Below, in pieces: positions 46,824 to 56,080 of a DNA stretch of 64,000 bases. The stretch lies in the NCBI RefSeq assembly GCF_000300275.1, contig NZ_AMRN01000002.1:310001-374000 (forward strand), given 5' to 3'. Every line of letters starts with the position of its first letter. Position 1 is the stretch's first letter. Both the position numbers and the translations under genes were made by a program. This stretch comes from Thalassospira profundimaris WP0211. GTDB lineage: Bacteria; Pseudomonadota; Alphaproteobacteria; Rhodospirillales; Thalassospiraceae. The notes beneath the pieces are model-generated. The model was not told the DNA's origin and did no database searches. It worked only from the letters and a program-made list of their open reading frames with translations.

Positions 46824-47792
46824 CTACATAAACAGCCGCTCGTTTTCCATGCCCTTATAGATATCGGCGACATAATCGCCATAGCCGTTATAGATCCGGG
46901 TGGGGACGCTCTCGCCGTTATTAAGCAGCCGCTCATAGGCCTGCGACCAGCGCGGATGCGGGACTTCCGGGTTGACGTTGGCCCAGAAGCCATATTCATC
47001 GGCGTTGATGTCTTCCCAAAAGCTTTTGGGGCGCGTGTCGGTGAAGGTGAAGCGCACGATCGATTTGATGTTCTTGAAGCCGTATTTCCACGGTGTCACC
47101 AGACGCAGCGGCGCGCCGTTTTGTTTGGGCAGTTCTTCGCCGTAAATGCCCGTCGCGATCATGGTCAGTTCATTGGTGGCCTCGGCCATCGTAAGGCCTT
47201 CGATATAGGGCCACGGATACCAGAACTGACGCAGGCCCGGCATGGTGTCCTTTTGGCTGGCGGTTTCCATTTCGACATATTTCGCACCTGACAGGGGCTT
47301 TGCGAAATCAACCAGTGCCTTCATCGGGAAACCGGACCAGGGCACGGTCATCGCCCAAGCTTCGACACAACGGAACCGATAGACGCGCTCTTCGAGCGGC
47401 ATCTTGCGCACAAGTTCTTCGAAATCGATCTCAATCGGTTTTTCAACCAGCCCGTCGATCACCACGGTCCAAGGACGGACGCGCATGGCCTGGGCTGCCT
47501 GCGAGATCGATTTGTGCGATCCGAATTCATAGAAGTTGTTATAGGTCAGCGCCTTGGACTTTTCGGTCATTTCGCGTTCGACCGTGTAGGCCGGGTTGCG
47601 ATCCACCGGATAAAGATCGGCAGTCGATCCCGACCCCTGCGCCAATGCAGAGCCCAGCGGGAGGCTTGATGCTGTCGCGCCGATCGATCCGGCGGCGATC
47701 CCCTTAAGGAACTGACGGCGGTTTTTGTAGATCGATTCCGGCGTTGCGTCTCGTTCGGGGAGTTCCCAACCCTTTTTGCGGCGTATCAGCAT
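46824..47792 (-). CDS. msrP: protein-methionine-sulfoxide reductase catalytic subunit MsrP
   Basis: A 322-residue periplasmic molybdopterin enzyme (formerly YedY) repairing oxidised methionine. A twin-arginine signal is present (N-R25-R26-Q-F-L-K, then GIAAGSIGATASS). The molybdenum-ligating C142 is in YRFRCVEAWAM. The sulfite-oxidase-like core continues through LRLVTPWKYGFKNIKSI. The start at 47792 (MLIRRKKGW) has GGAGGA upstream. The haem-binding membrane partner MsrQ, which usually follows in the same operon, is absent here; the next gene lies on the opposite strand. Confidence 0.92.
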   Translation of the reverse strand: MLIRRKKGWELPERDATPESIYKNRRQFLKGIAAGSIGATASSLPLGSALAQGSGSTADLYPVDRNPAYTVEREMTEKSKALTYNNFYEFGSHKSISQAAQAMRVRPWTVVIDGLVEKPIEIDFEELVRKMPLEERVYRFRCVEAWAMTVPWSGFPMKALVDFAKPLSGAKYVEMETASQKDTMPGLRQFWYPWPYIEGLTMAEATNELTMIATGIYGEELPKQNGAPLRLVTPWKYGFKNIKSIVRFTFTDTRPKSFWEDINADEYGFWANVNPEVPHPRWSQAYERLLNNGESVPTRIYNGYGDYVADIYKGMENERLFM

Positions 47793-48017
47793 GTCGTCCT
47801 CCAATTGCGCGGGTTTTCTAAATGTCCTTTGAAAACCGGCTTTGGGCAAGTCACGGCTCGGTGATCAGCGGGTGAAATGGTGGCTTGCACGAAGCGGGCT
47901 TACAACTGATCTACGCTCGTTGGGTTTAGTTTGATCAATATTGCAATCAATTGATCGTGCAGACTGATCAGATGAAGGGTAATGTGATCGCAAATTGCCA
48001 CAAAAGGGGAGGGTGAC

Positions 48018-48923
48018 GTGTTTGAGTTCAAGGATATCGAGATTCTGCAAGACATCATCAAGGCGGGTGGTTTCAGGGCTGCGGCGCAAAAATACAATCT
48101 GTCGCAATCAGCGATTTCAGCTCGTGTTTCAGGTCTTGAGAAGAAGCTTGGCATGAAGCTTTTTGACCGGTCCAACAGACAGGTGCGCCTGACAGCCGCG
48201 GGGTTACGGTTTATTGAGGAAGCACAGCGTTTGTCGCGTGCCCGTGATCGCATCTGGCAAGAACTTACCCATCCGGGGGAACTGAGTGGCACAATCCGGA
48301 TCGGCGTTGCGGAAACCATTGTTCATACACTGCTGACAGATATGCTCAACAAGCTCAAAGATGACTTTCCCAAAGTTCGTTTTGAGCTGTCGGTTGATAC
48401 CTCCGGTCAGCTTGGCAGGGCGCTTGACGACGACGAAGTCGATGTCGCGATCATGCTGCGCGAATCCGTTCCAAATGGGGCAGTTGCGGCACCGCTAAAA
48501 CCAGTTGAGCTTGGCTGGTACTGTGCCGAGGACATGGAAATTGACGAAAATCCGCTGTCGCTTAACGAACTGGCAAGTCATGCGATCGTGACTTTTCCGA
48601 AAGGAACACCGCCATTTCGTGAAATCGAAAGTATCTTTTCTGCCCCGGATATTTCACAACCTGCGCTAAACGGTTCGGCGTCACTTTCGACGGTAAAATA
48701 CCTTGTCGCAGGCGGGTTCGGGATAGGTGTTTTGCCGCGGTTGATGGTCCAGAATTCCGTTTTGGATGAACATATTAAGCCGATCCCGGTGTGCCAGGAA
48801 GCATCACTGACGGCACTTCATTTTGTGATCGCGTATTTCCCTGAACGAAACAGCGAAATCGGCGGAGCAATTCACGAGGCAGCGAAACTCTTTGATCAAA
48901 CTGATCTAAAAAAACGATCATAA
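48018..48923 (+). CDS. LysR-type regulator of the adjacent catabolic operon
   Basis: A 301-residue LysR-type regulator starting at GTG with GGGGAGGG upstream. The helix-turn-helix is at about residues 14-40 (GGFRAAAQKYNLSQSAISARVSGLEKKLG) and the effector domain at about 90-295. It lies immediately upstream of, and in the same direction as, the DUF1445-TRAP-DUF2848-amidase genes and probably controls them. AT-rich repeats of TGATCA-like sequence at 47930-47970 could be its own operator. Confidence 0.88.
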   Translation: MFEFKDIEILQDIIKAGGFRAAAQKYNLSQSAISARVSGLEKKLGMKLFDRSNRQVRLTAAGLRFIEEAQRLSRARDRIWQELTHPGELSGTIRIGVAETIVHTLLTDMLNKLKDDFPKVRFELSVDTSGQLGRALDDDEVDVAIMLRESVPNGAVAAPLKPVELGWYCAEDMEIDENPLSLNELASHAIVTFPKGTPPFREIESIFSAPDISQPALNGSASLSTVKYLVAGGFGIGVLPRLMVQNSVLDEHIKPIPVCQEASLTALHFVIAYFPERNSEIGGAIHEAAKLFDQTDLKKRS

Positions 48924-48941
48924 ATTAATTCATTTGATTAC

Positions 48942-48970
48942 TTGACAAGATCAGTTCTGTTTCTCAATCT
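48942..48970 (+). promoter_or_regulatory. possible sigma-70-like promoter of the catabolic operon
   Basis: TTGACA (48942-48947) is followed after 17 bases by CAATCT (48965-48970), 30 bases before the first structural gene. The -35 is perfect and the -10 poor, as expected for an activator-dependent promoter. GATCAG in the spacer resembles sequence upstream of the LysR gene. Confidence 0.45.
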
Positions 48971-49000
48971 TTGAATAGAGGCAGTGAATGGGACTGAAAA

Positions 49001-49837
49001 ATGAACGCGTCAAAAAGCGCCACCCTTTCCGATGACACCGCATATGAGTCAGCATCTGCAATGACGCCTTTGGCGTTGCGCACCGCTATTCGACGTGGTG
49101 AACATACGGGACCGACAACAGGTTATGCGTCAGGCTATCTTCAGGGGAACCTGGCGATTTTGCCGAACAGCTATGCCGACGAATTTCTGCAGTTTTGTGC
49201 CAAGAATTCAAAATCCTGTCCGCTTATCGGCATGTCCGAGCCGGGATCTCCGTTTATCCCGGCCTTGGGCAAAGACCTTGATATCCGGACCGACTTGCCG
49301 GGTTACCGCGTCTTTCGCGGCAGTGCCGACTATACGAGCGTGAGCGACCTGACGGACATCTGGCGTGATGATCTTGTTACCTTTGTTCTGGGGTGCTCAT
49401 TCTCGTTTGAGGCCGCCATCACCCGTGGTGGCGTTCGCCTGCGCCACATGGATGCACGTCGCAATGTGCCGATGTATGTGACCAACATCCAAACGGCGGC
49501 GGCCGGACGTTTTCACGGTCCGCTGGTTGTCTCGATGCGGTCCTTTGCCGCCAGCGACGCCATCCGGGCAATCCTCTATTCCGACAGATACAGACTGGCC
49601 CACGGTGCACCGGTGCATATCGGTGACCCGGCTCAGATCGGTATCACGGATATCATGAAACCGGACTTCGGCAATGAACCTGTCATTGAAGAAGGGGACA
49701 TTCCGGTTTTCTGGGCGTGCGGGGTCACGCCACAAATGGCGATCCGCAATGTGATGCCGGAATTTGCCATTACCCACGAACCCGGGCTGATGTTGGTGAC
49801 AGATGTACTTGCCGAGGCCGCGGAATTTTCCCTTTAG
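49001..49837 (+). CDS. DUF1445 family protein (putative hydro-lyase / D-glutamate cyclase-like)
   Basis: A 278-residue soluble protein of the DUF1445 (UPF0317, YcsI) family. Features are TTGYASGYLQGNLAILP near residue 38, FCAKNSKSCPLIGMSEPG, and FVLGCSFSFEAAI. The mammalian relative DGLUCY has D-glutamate cyclase activity, and Bacillus YcsI is encoded with 5-oxoprolinase genes. This makes a 5-oxoproline or cyclic-amide role plausible here. First gene of an operon with TRAP transporter, DUF2848 and amidase genes. Confidence 0.82.
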   Translation: MNASKSATLSDDTAYESASAMTPLALRTAIRRGEHTGPTTGYASGYLQGNLAILPNSYADEFLQFCAKNSKSCPLIGMSEPGSPFIPALGKDLDIRTDLPGYRVFRGSADYTSVSDLTDIWRDDLVTFVLGCSFSFEAAITRGGVRLRHMDARRNVPMYVTNIQTAAAGRFHGPLVVSMRSFAASDAIRAILYSDRYRLAHGAPVHIGDPAQIGITDIMKPDFGNEPVIEEGDIPVFWACGVTPQMAIRNVMPEFAITHEPGLMLVTDVLAEAAEFSL

Positions 49838-49891
49838 ACCACCCTTACGCTAAACAACCATAATCGACGTATCAGAGAGGACTTTAAAATC

Positions 49892-50944
49892 ATGAAAAAG
49901 ATGGTTTCTTCCCTTTTGGCAGTTTCCGCACTTGGTGCGGGATTTGCCGCCACCCCGGCATTTGCCGAGGAGCTTTCCGTTGTCGGCAGCTGGAGCAGCC
50001 TGCCGCTTTACAAGCAGTATGAAAGCCCGTTCTGGACCGAAACCCTGCCTGCAGATTCCAATGGCGAGATCACGGTTCAGATGACGACACACGACCAGAT
50101 GGGTATCGGTGTCGGCGACGTGTTTCGTCTGGTAAATGATGGCGTTTTCGACGTTGCGATGACAGTTGGTGACTATGCCGTTGGTGATGCCCCGGAACTT
50201 GAAGGCCTTGATGTACCGCTTGTGGCAAACACTGCAGCCGAAGCCAAAGCCATGGTCGAAGCGGCCCGTCCGATGGTCGATGACATCTTTGCAGAGCGCT
50301 TTAACTCCAAGGTTCTTGCTGTTGCACCGTACCCGCCGCAAGTTGTTTTCTGTGCTGGCGAAGTCAATTCCCTTGCCGATCTGAAGGACAAGAAAGTCCG
50401 TGGATCGGGTCGTATGACAACAAAATTCCTCGAAGCACTTGGTGCGGTTGGCGTGAATGTCGCCTTCTCCGAAGTTCCGGGTGCGCTTGAGCGCGGCGTG
50501 ATTGACTGTGCTGTGACGGGTGCTGGGTCTGGCTATAGCGCAGGCTGGTGGGAAGTTTCCGATCACCTGATGACCATTCCGCTTGGTGGTTGGGACCCGG
50601 TTGTCACGGCCATGAACATGGACAAATGGAACAGCCTGTCTTCGGACATGCAGAGCTTCATCATGGATGAAGTCAAAACCAAGTTCGAGGCCCCTGCATG
50701 GGCATCTGCGGCTGATGCATTGAGCAATGATGTTGCCTGCCTGACCGGCAGTGGCGCATGCCCGGCAGGTGATCCGGCCAGCATGACCCTTGTTGAGGTT
50801 TCAGATAGTGACCTTGCAAAAGCCAAGGAAATCCTGACCTCCACCGTTCTGCCCGAGTGGGCCGAGCGTGCTGGCAATGACTGGGTTGCACGCTGGAACG
50901 ATAGCGTCGGCAAGACTGTCGGTGTTACCGTACCCCTCAACTGA
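49892..50944 (+). CDS. TRAP transporter substrate-binding protein (DctP family)
   Basis: A 350-residue periplasmic receptor with a signal peptide (cleavage after PAFA, about 25). The DctP fold shows VNSLADLKDKKVRGSGRMT and the conserved Arg that binds the ligand carboxylate. CAMNMDKWNSLS and a Cys-containing insert (CLTGSGACPAG, about 280-290) are visible. The small and large permease genes follow directly. The ligand is unknown. Operon partners suggest an amide or lactam of an organic acid. Confidence 0.9.
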   Translation: MKKMVSSLLAVSALGAGFAATPAFAEELSVVGSWSSLPLYKQYESPFWTETLPADSNGEITVQMTTHDQMGIGVGDVFRLVNDGVFDVAMTVGDYAVGDAPELEGLDVPLVANTAAEAKAMVEAARPMVDDIFAERFNSKVLAVAPYPPQVVFCAGEVNSLADLKDKKVRGSGRMTTKFLEALGAVGVNVAFSEVPGALERGVIDCAVTGAGSGYSAGWWEVSDHLMTIPLGGWDPVVTAMNMDKWNSLSSDMQSFIMDEVKTKFEAPAWASAADALSNDVACLTGSGACPAGDPASMTLVEVSDSDLAKAKEILTSTVLPEWAERAGNDWVARWNDSVGKTVGVTVPLN

Positions 50945-50972
50945 TTAACAGTGCTTGGCGGAGGCCCGAACA

Positions 50973-51521
50973 GTGACCGAAAACTTGATTGCGGCCATCC
51001 GCCGCGCCAATCGCATCATCGCGTTGTCCGTCGGATTTGTTCTGACGGGCAGCGTGATCCTGATCATCGCGGAAATTCTGCTACGTGAGGCCGGAATTTC
51101 TCTCGGCGGTGCCGAAGAAATTTCTGGCTACGTCATGGCCGGTGTTGCCAGTTGGGGGCTTTCATATGCGCTGACCGAGTTGGCGCATGTCAGAATTGAC
51201 CTTATCCGGCTCCGTCTGCAGGAACGCGGGAAGGCATTCCTTGATTTGTTGGCAATTGTCACCCTTGCAGCGGTGGCAACGATTGTTGCCATCCAGTGCT
51301 GGCCGGTCCTTTCAAAAACCATTGAACGCGGATCGACCGCGAACACACCGCTTGAAACACCGCTTTGGATACCGCAGTTGGTCTGGTTTTCCGGTTGGCT
51401 TTGGTTTGCGCTGTGTTCCTGTGCGTTGGTGATCCTTACCCTGGTATTGCTGATGCGCCGTAACTTTGACACGGCAGACTCTTTGGTTGGTGCCCGGTCC
51501 GAGCTGGAGCTTGAGTCATGA
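50973..51521 (+). CDS. TRAP transporter small permease (DctQ family)
   Basis: A 182-residue protein with four membrane helices (about 15-38, 50-70, 88-110, 132-158) and the SGYVMAGVASWGLSYALTELAHVRIDL stretch typical of DctQ. GTG at 50973 with GGAGG eight bases upstream is preferred over a TTG at 50955 that contains the ribosome site. Its stop overlaps the start of the large permease by 4 bp, so the two are translationally coupled. Confidence 0.88.
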   Translation: MTENLIAAIRRANRIIALSVGFVLTGSVILIIAEILLREAGISLGGAEEISGYVMAGVASWGLSYALTELAHVRIDLIRLRLQERGKAFLDLLAIVTLAAVATIVAIQCWPVLSKTIERGSTANTPLETPLWIPQLVWFSGWLWFALCSCALVILTLVLLMRRNFDTADSLVGARSELELES

Positions 51522-52798
51522 TTACAGCAGTTACGGTTTCGCTGTTGGGGCTTCTGGCCTTGTCCATTCCGGTGGGGATTGTGCTTTTCCTTCTCGGTAT
51601 CGGTGTCGATCAGTTTTTCACGCCCTTTCCGCTGTTGCGCGGTTTGGGGCAGGTGGTCTGGTCTTCTTCAAATTCCTCGACCCTGATTGCCATCCCATTC
51701 TTTGTTTTGCTCGGTGAGGTGCTTGTGCGCGGTGGTATCGCCGCCAAGACCTATGAAGCCCTTGATAAGTGGTTCTCATGGCTGCCCGGTGGGTTGGTCC
51801 ATGCCAATATCGGTACGGCGACAATGTTTTCGGCGACGTCGGGTTCGTCTGTTGCGACGGCTGCGACGGTTGCGACTGTGGCAATGCCGCAGGCCGACAA
51901 GTTGGGCTATGACCCGAAACTGTTTTCAGGTGCCATTGCGGCGGGTGGCACGCTTGGGATCATGATCCCGCCATCGATCAATTTGATTGTCTATGGGTTC
52001 CTGACCGAAACATCGATCCCGCGTTTGTTCCTTGCCGGACTGGTGCCAGGCCTGGTGATGGCTGTTGCCTTCATGCTTGTGACCGCAGCGATTTGCAAGG
52101 TGAAGCCAAGTCTTGGCGGACAAAGCCGTTCGTTTAGCTGGGCGGAGCGGTTTGGTGGCTTAAGGCATCTTGTGCCGATCTTCCTGCTGTTCTTTGTTGT
52201 GATCGGATCAATCTATGCCGGATGGGCGACACCAACAGAATCAGCGGCCGTCGGTGTTGCCATCGCCATGATCATTGCCGCCTTTAACAAAGGTGTGTCG
52301 AACGAGATGATCAAGATGTGCTTGCTCGGGACAGTTCGGATCACGGCGATGATCATGCTGGTGATCATCGGGGCCTATTTCCTGAACTTCACCCTGACCG
52401 CAGCGGGCATGGGGCGGGAGCTCAAGGAACTTTTGGTCGGACTTAATCTTAGTCCGATGGGGACGTTGCTTGTTGTTATTTTGCTCTACATCGTGCTGGG
52501 CTTCTTTATTGAAACCTTGTCGCTGATGGTGGCGACCATTCCGATCATTGTGCCGATCATGACAGCCATGGGCTTTGACAAGGTCTGGTTTGGTATCCTT
52601 TTGATCGTCTTGATCGAAATGGCTTTGATCACGCCGCCTGTCGGATTGAACCTGTATGTCGTGCAGGGTGCCCGAAAGTCAGGTCAACTGTCCGAGGTCA
52701 TGCTGGGTGCTGTTCCCTATGTTCTTGTGATGTTGGCGATGATCGCCGGTCTGATCTTCTTGCCGGAAATCGCGCTTTTCCTGCCTGACTATCTCTGA
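51518..52798 (+). CDS. TRAP transporter large permease (DctM family)
   Basis: A 426-residue membrane protein with about 12 helices. Signatures are ATSGSSVATAATVATVAMP, the GGTLGIMIPPSINLIVYG loop, and ATPTESAAVGV. It forms the sodium-driven channel of the TRAP system with the preceding DctQ and DctP. It is coupled to dctQ by a 4-bp overlap. It is followed by DUF2848, 128 bp downstream. Confidence 0.93.
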   Translation: MITAVTVSLLGLLALSIPVGIVLFLLGIGVDQFFTPFPLLRGLGQVVWSSSNSSTLIAIPFFVLLGEVLVRGGIAAKTYEALDKWFSWLPGGLVHANIGTATMFSATSGSSVATAATVATVAMPQADKLGYDPKLFSGAIAAGGTLGIMIPPSINLIVYGFLTETSIPRLFLAGLVPGLVMAVAFMLVTAAICKVKPSLGGQSRSFSWAERFGGLRHLVPIFLLFFVVIGSIYAGWATPTESAAVGVAIAMIIAAFNKGVSNEMIKMCLLGTVRITAMIMLVIIGAYFLNFTLTAAGMGRELKELLVGLNLSPMGTLLVVILLYIVLGFFIETLSLMVATIPIIVPIMTAMGFDKVWFGILLIVLIEMALITPPVGLNLYVVQGARKSGQLSEVMLGAVPYVLVMLAMIAGLIFLPEIALFLPDYL

Positions 52799-52926
52799 GA
52801 CGTATCAGGCCAGGAAGCCTCCATTTAAACAATTGGCGAATGGACCAGTGTCATCTGGTCCAAGCGCCCCCTCTTTGTCTGAGACCCAGTGTCCAACACA
52901 TCATTCCAAAAAGATCGGAACCAGAA

Positions 52927-53610
52927 ATGCAGATGAACTTTACCCTGGCAGGGACCGAAATCACCTTTGATATCGACCATTGCACTGTTGCCGGATGGAC
53001 AGGCAGGGATGCTGCTGCGATCCAGCACCATATCGACGAGCTTGCCGCGATCGGCGTCAAACCGCCCTCAGCCGTGCCGCTCTATTACCGGACCGCCTCA
53101 GGGATGGTAACCCAGCAATCCTGTATCGACGTTGTTGGAAAGGGAACATCGGGCGAAGTCGAGCCGTTCCTGATTGCTTGTGACGGCGAACTTTACCTTG
53201 GCCTTGCGTCCGATCATACGGATCGCGAGCTTGAAGCCCACTCAGTCGCGCTGTCCAAACAGATTTGCGAGAAACCCGTTGCATCTGAAATCTGGCGCTT
53301 TGACGAGGTCAAAGACCATATCGAGCAGATCGAAATGTGGTCCTGGATTCAGGAACAGGATGGCGATGACTGGGTGCTTTATCAGGAAGGAACGATTGCT
53401 TCGGTCCGCCCGTTAAGTGATCTGATCGAAGGATCGCAACTGATGGGGAATGCTGCCAACGGCACTGCTGCTGTCATGCTTTGCGGTACACTTGGCGCAA
53501 AGGGCGGGGTTCGCCCGGCTCGCCGGTTCAAAATGGCGTTGCATGATCCAGTACTTGATCGCACGATCACGCACGCCTATGAAATTAGGGAGCTGCCGGA
53601 AATCGCATAA
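52927..53610 (+). CDS. DUF2848 family protein
   Basis: A 227-residue soluble protein of the DUF2848 family, whose fold and sequence (PLYYRTASG; CDGELYLGLASDHTDRELEA; MLCGTLGAKGG) recall fumarylacetoacetate hydrolase-like proteins. No activity is established to my knowledge. It often lies beside amidase and transporter genes as here, between TRAP permease and amidase, and probably acts on the imported compound. The start at 52927 fits homologue length; ATG at 52933 is also possible. Confidence 0.8.
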   Translation: MQMNFTLAGTEITFDIDHCTVAGWTGRDAAAIQHHIDELAAIGVKPPSAVPLYYRTASGMVTQQSCIDVVGKGTSGEVEPFLIACDGELYLGLASDHTDRELEAHSVALSKQICEKPVASEIWRFDEVKDHIEQIEMWSWIQEQDGDDWVLYQEGTIASVRPLSDLIEGSQLMGNAANGTAAVMLCGTLGAKGGVRPARRFKMALHDPVLDRTITHAYEIRELPEIA

Positions 53611-53656
53611 GCAATTTCATTGTCAGAACAACACCATAACAGGATGAGGCACCGCC

Positions 53657-54940
53657 ATGGGCGTGATGGTTGACAAGGCCAGACAAGCAATCGACAAGGT
53701 CAATCAATTTGGCGAGCTTAAGGACAAGATCTTTACCGAGTTTGATTCTGAGCGGATTTTAAAGGCTGCTGCCGAGGCGGAGCAATATTGCGCGCAAAAC
53801 CCCGGTGCCGCACTTGCCGGGATGCTGGTATCGGTCAAGGATTTGTATGACGAGGCGGGCATTGCCACCACGGCGGCATCCGAGCTTTTGAAGGGGTGTG
53901 CGCCAGCCGAGGCCGACAGCGAATGCGTGCGTCGCATCAAGGCTGCCGGGGCTATTCCGTTTGGCCGTACGACGCTGAGCGAATTTGCCTATTCCGGTGT
54001 CGGGCTTAATCCGCATTACGGTACGCCGGGCAATATCTTTGATGCAGATGGCATTCCGGGTGGCTCGACATCGGGCGGTGGTTTGACCGTGGCGCACGGG
54101 ATTGTTGATCTGGCGCTTGGCACGGATACGGGCGGATCGATCCGCATTCCATCGGCGATCAACGGGCTTTACGGCATCAAGCCAAGCCGCCTTTCGGTGC
54201 CGGGGGCGGGCATTCATCCGTTGGCCAAGAGCTTTGATACGCCGGGGCCGTTGGCAGGCGATCTTGAAACCGCCATTCGTGCGTTTGAAGTCCTGACAGA
54301 CATCACCGTGACACCGCCGGAAGACGCGGCAAAATCGCTTCGCATTGGCGTGCCGATGAATGCGTTTGTCGATGGGCTGGATGACCGGGTGAAGGCAGAC
54401 TTTGCAATGATCTGCGCAAAGCTGAAAGACGCCGGGCATGAACTGATCGAGATCGATTTTGATTTCATCGCCAAGAACGCGATCCTCAATAAGATGCTGG
54501 TGTCGTTTGAAGCGCACCGGATCTATGCCAAGGATTTCGCAAAGCTTGAAACCGTTGGCGATCCGCGCGTTTTGTCGCGGATGAAGTTTGCCGATACGCT
54601 GTCAAGTGATGAGGTGATCGACGCCTATGCCAAGCGGACCGATATTGTATCGATGTTCGGGACGACGATGGCGGATGTTGACGTCATGATCGCGCCGACC
54701 TTGCCGCGCATGGCGCCCAAGATTGCCGAGGTCGAAGCCGACTTTGACAACCTGAATGCGCTGATGCTGCGCAATACCGGTTACCTGAACCTTGTCGATG
54801 CCTGTGCGATGTCGATGCCGGTTCAGATCAAAGGCGAGGTTGCACCAGCCGCCCTTATGATCGGGGCGCCGCACGGTCATGATCAGGCAATCCTGACCGC
54901 TGCCCGGTTGATTGATCCGTTGTTTGCCTCAAGAAGGTGA
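53657..54940 (+). CDS. amidase (amidase signature family)
   Basis: A 427-residue amidase-signature enzyme with a Ser-cisSer-Lys triad. Lys61 is in LVSVKDLYDEAG, the cis-Ser lies in GGSTSGGG (137-141), and the nucleophile Ser161 is in TDTGGSIRIP. It hydrolyses an amide or opens a carbamoyl compound; the substrate is unknown. Last gene of the LysR-DUF1445-TRAP-DUF2848-amidase group, closed by a strong terminator. An in-frame ATG three codons later is an alternative start. Confidence 0.9.
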   Translation: MGVMVDKARQAIDKVNQFGELKDKIFTEFDSERILKAAAEAEQYCAQNPGAALAGMLVSVKDLYDEAGIATTAASELLKGCAPAEADSECVRRIKAAGAIPFGRTTLSEFAYSGVGLNPHYGTPGNIFDADGIPGGSTSGGGLTVAHGIVDLALGTDTGGSIRIPSAINGLYGIKPSRLSVPGAGIHPLAKSFDTPGPLAGDLETAIRAFEVLTDITVTPPEDAAKSLRIGVPMNAFVDGLDDRVKADFAMICAKLKDAGHELIEIDFDFIAKNAILNKMLVSFEAHRIYAKDFAKLETVGDPRVLSRMKFADTLSSDEVIDAYAKRTDIVSMFGTTMADVDVMIAPTLPRMAPKIAEVEADFDNLNALMLRNTGYLNLVDACAMSMPVQIKGEVAPAALMIGAPHGHDQAILTAARLIDPLFASRR

Positions 54941-54950
54941 CTGAACAAGA

Positions 54951-54977
54951 AAACGGCCCGGAAGTTCCGGGCCGTTT
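54951..54977. terminator. bidirectional terminator
   Basis: AAACGGCCCGG (54951-54961) pairs with CCGGGCCGTTT (54967-54977), then TTGTTT. It serves amidase (plus) and vanB (minus). Nearly the same hairpin occurs at 59276-59305. Confidence 0.9.
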
Positions 54978-54981
54978 TTGT

Positions 54982-55947
54982 TTAGAGGTCGAGCGTCAGA
55001 CGACCGCTACTTTGCATGCGGGAGACGCAAATGCACATCTGATCGTTTTGGGCTTTTTGGCTGTCGCTAAGATAGGCGTCGCGATGTGATAAATCGCCAT
55101 CATGGGAAATCACAACCGACGTACAGATCCCGCAATTGCCCTTTTTGCAGTCGTAAAGCGGATCTATGCCCTCGTCTATCAGGACATCCAGAACTGATTT
55201 GCCAACCGGGACTTCGAAGGTCTGGCCACTTTGCGCCAGATGAACTTCGAAACTGGTGTCATCAAGCTGTGCGGCAGGCGTGGTGAAGCGTTCATAATGC
55301 ACATTCTCCGACGCCCAGCGATTGCGGCGTGCGGTATCAAGAACGGCATCAATCAGGCCGCCCGGGCCGCAGACATAAACGTGTTTGCCGGCCTCTGCCG
55401 TGCCAAGGATGCTGGCAAGCGGCATGCTACGTTTTGCGTTGCCACCGTCGAAATAAAGCGCGCATCGCCCGTTGGCGGCATCAAGGACCTCGGTCATCAG
55501 GGCCATGTCGGTGTGGTTGCGGCAGGCATAGTGCAGGACAAAATCCTTGCCAGCCTGTTGGAGCGCGGTCGCCATCGCAAGGATTGGCGTGATGCCAATG
55601 CCTCCGGCAATCAGGATGGTTTTGGCCGCACTCTCTACAAGCGGGAAGTCGTTTTGCGGCAGGTCGATTTCAAGGGCATCGCCGGTTTTGACCTTTTGAT
55701 GCATATGCATGGACCCGCCTTCGCCGCCTTCTTCGCGCAGCACGGCGATCCGGTACAGATCAGGCTCACCCGGATTGATGATCGAATAGGACCGTTTAAC
55801 AGACTGGCCGGCTGTGTCGGTGACGGTGAGTTTGATATGCGCACCCGGTTCGGCGGGCGGCAGGCTTGTGCCGTTGGTGGCGACAAGATCAAAACCGCGT
55901 ATGCGGTCGGTCAGGTCATGGACCTGTTGAACGGTAACTTCAGGCAT
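54982..55947 (-). CDS. vanB: vanillate O-demethylase reductase subunit
   Basis: A 321-residue phthalate-dioxygenase-reductase-type flavoprotein. The FMN-binding barrel is at about residues 1-105 (KRSYSIIN). The NAD-binding domain is at about 108-225 (GGIGITPILAMA; YVCGPGGL). The C-terminal plant-type 2Fe-2S domain has C267, C272, C275 and a fourth Cys near 305 (DCKKGNCGIC...CICV). It feeds electrons to the Rieske oxygenase VanA. It lies on the opposite strand from vanA, with vanR between, and its promoter carries a VanR-type operator. Confidence 0.9.
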   Translation of the reverse strand: MPEVTVQQVHDLTDRIRGFDLVATNGTSLPPAEPGAHIKLTVTDTAGQSVKRSYSIINPGEPDLYRIAVLREEGGEGGSMHMHQKVKTGDALEIDLPQNDFPLVESAAKTILIAGGIGITPILAMATALQQAGKDFVLHYACRNHTDMALMTEVLDAANGRCALYFDGGNAKRSMPLASILGTAEAGKHVYVCGPGGLIDAVLDTARRNRWASENVHYERFTTPAAQLDDTSFEVHLAQSGQTFEVPVGKSVLDVLIDEGIDPLYDCKKGNCGICTSVVISHDGDLSHRDAYLSDSQKAQNDQMCICVSRMQSSGRLTLDL

Positions 55948-56006
55948 GGCGATTTTCCTTCCCAGGCCCCCGGATTTGCTCCGGGTGTGTTTGTCTGTGG
56001 GCTTGA

Positions 56007-56038
56007 CTGGATCCAGATTAGATCAATTGGATCCAATT
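56007..56038. promoter_or_regulatory. VanR-type operators upstream of vanB
   Basis: AATTGGATCCAATT (56025-56038) is a perfect palindrome containing ATTGGATCCAAT, the VanR operator known from the Caulobacter vanillate promoter. A shorter palindrome, CTGGATCCAG, lies at 56007-56016. Both are 60-90 bp upstream of the vanB start. Confidence 0.85.
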
Positions 56039-56080
56039 TTGTCAAACCTGATGGGATCGGAAAATGCGAGGCAGGGTGGA

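Noticed and set aside
48924-49000. Third copy of the 263-bp element, from ATTCATTTGATT near 48930
   Set aside because: Only a dozen AT-rich bases resemble the element end; no matching partner arm or core follows.
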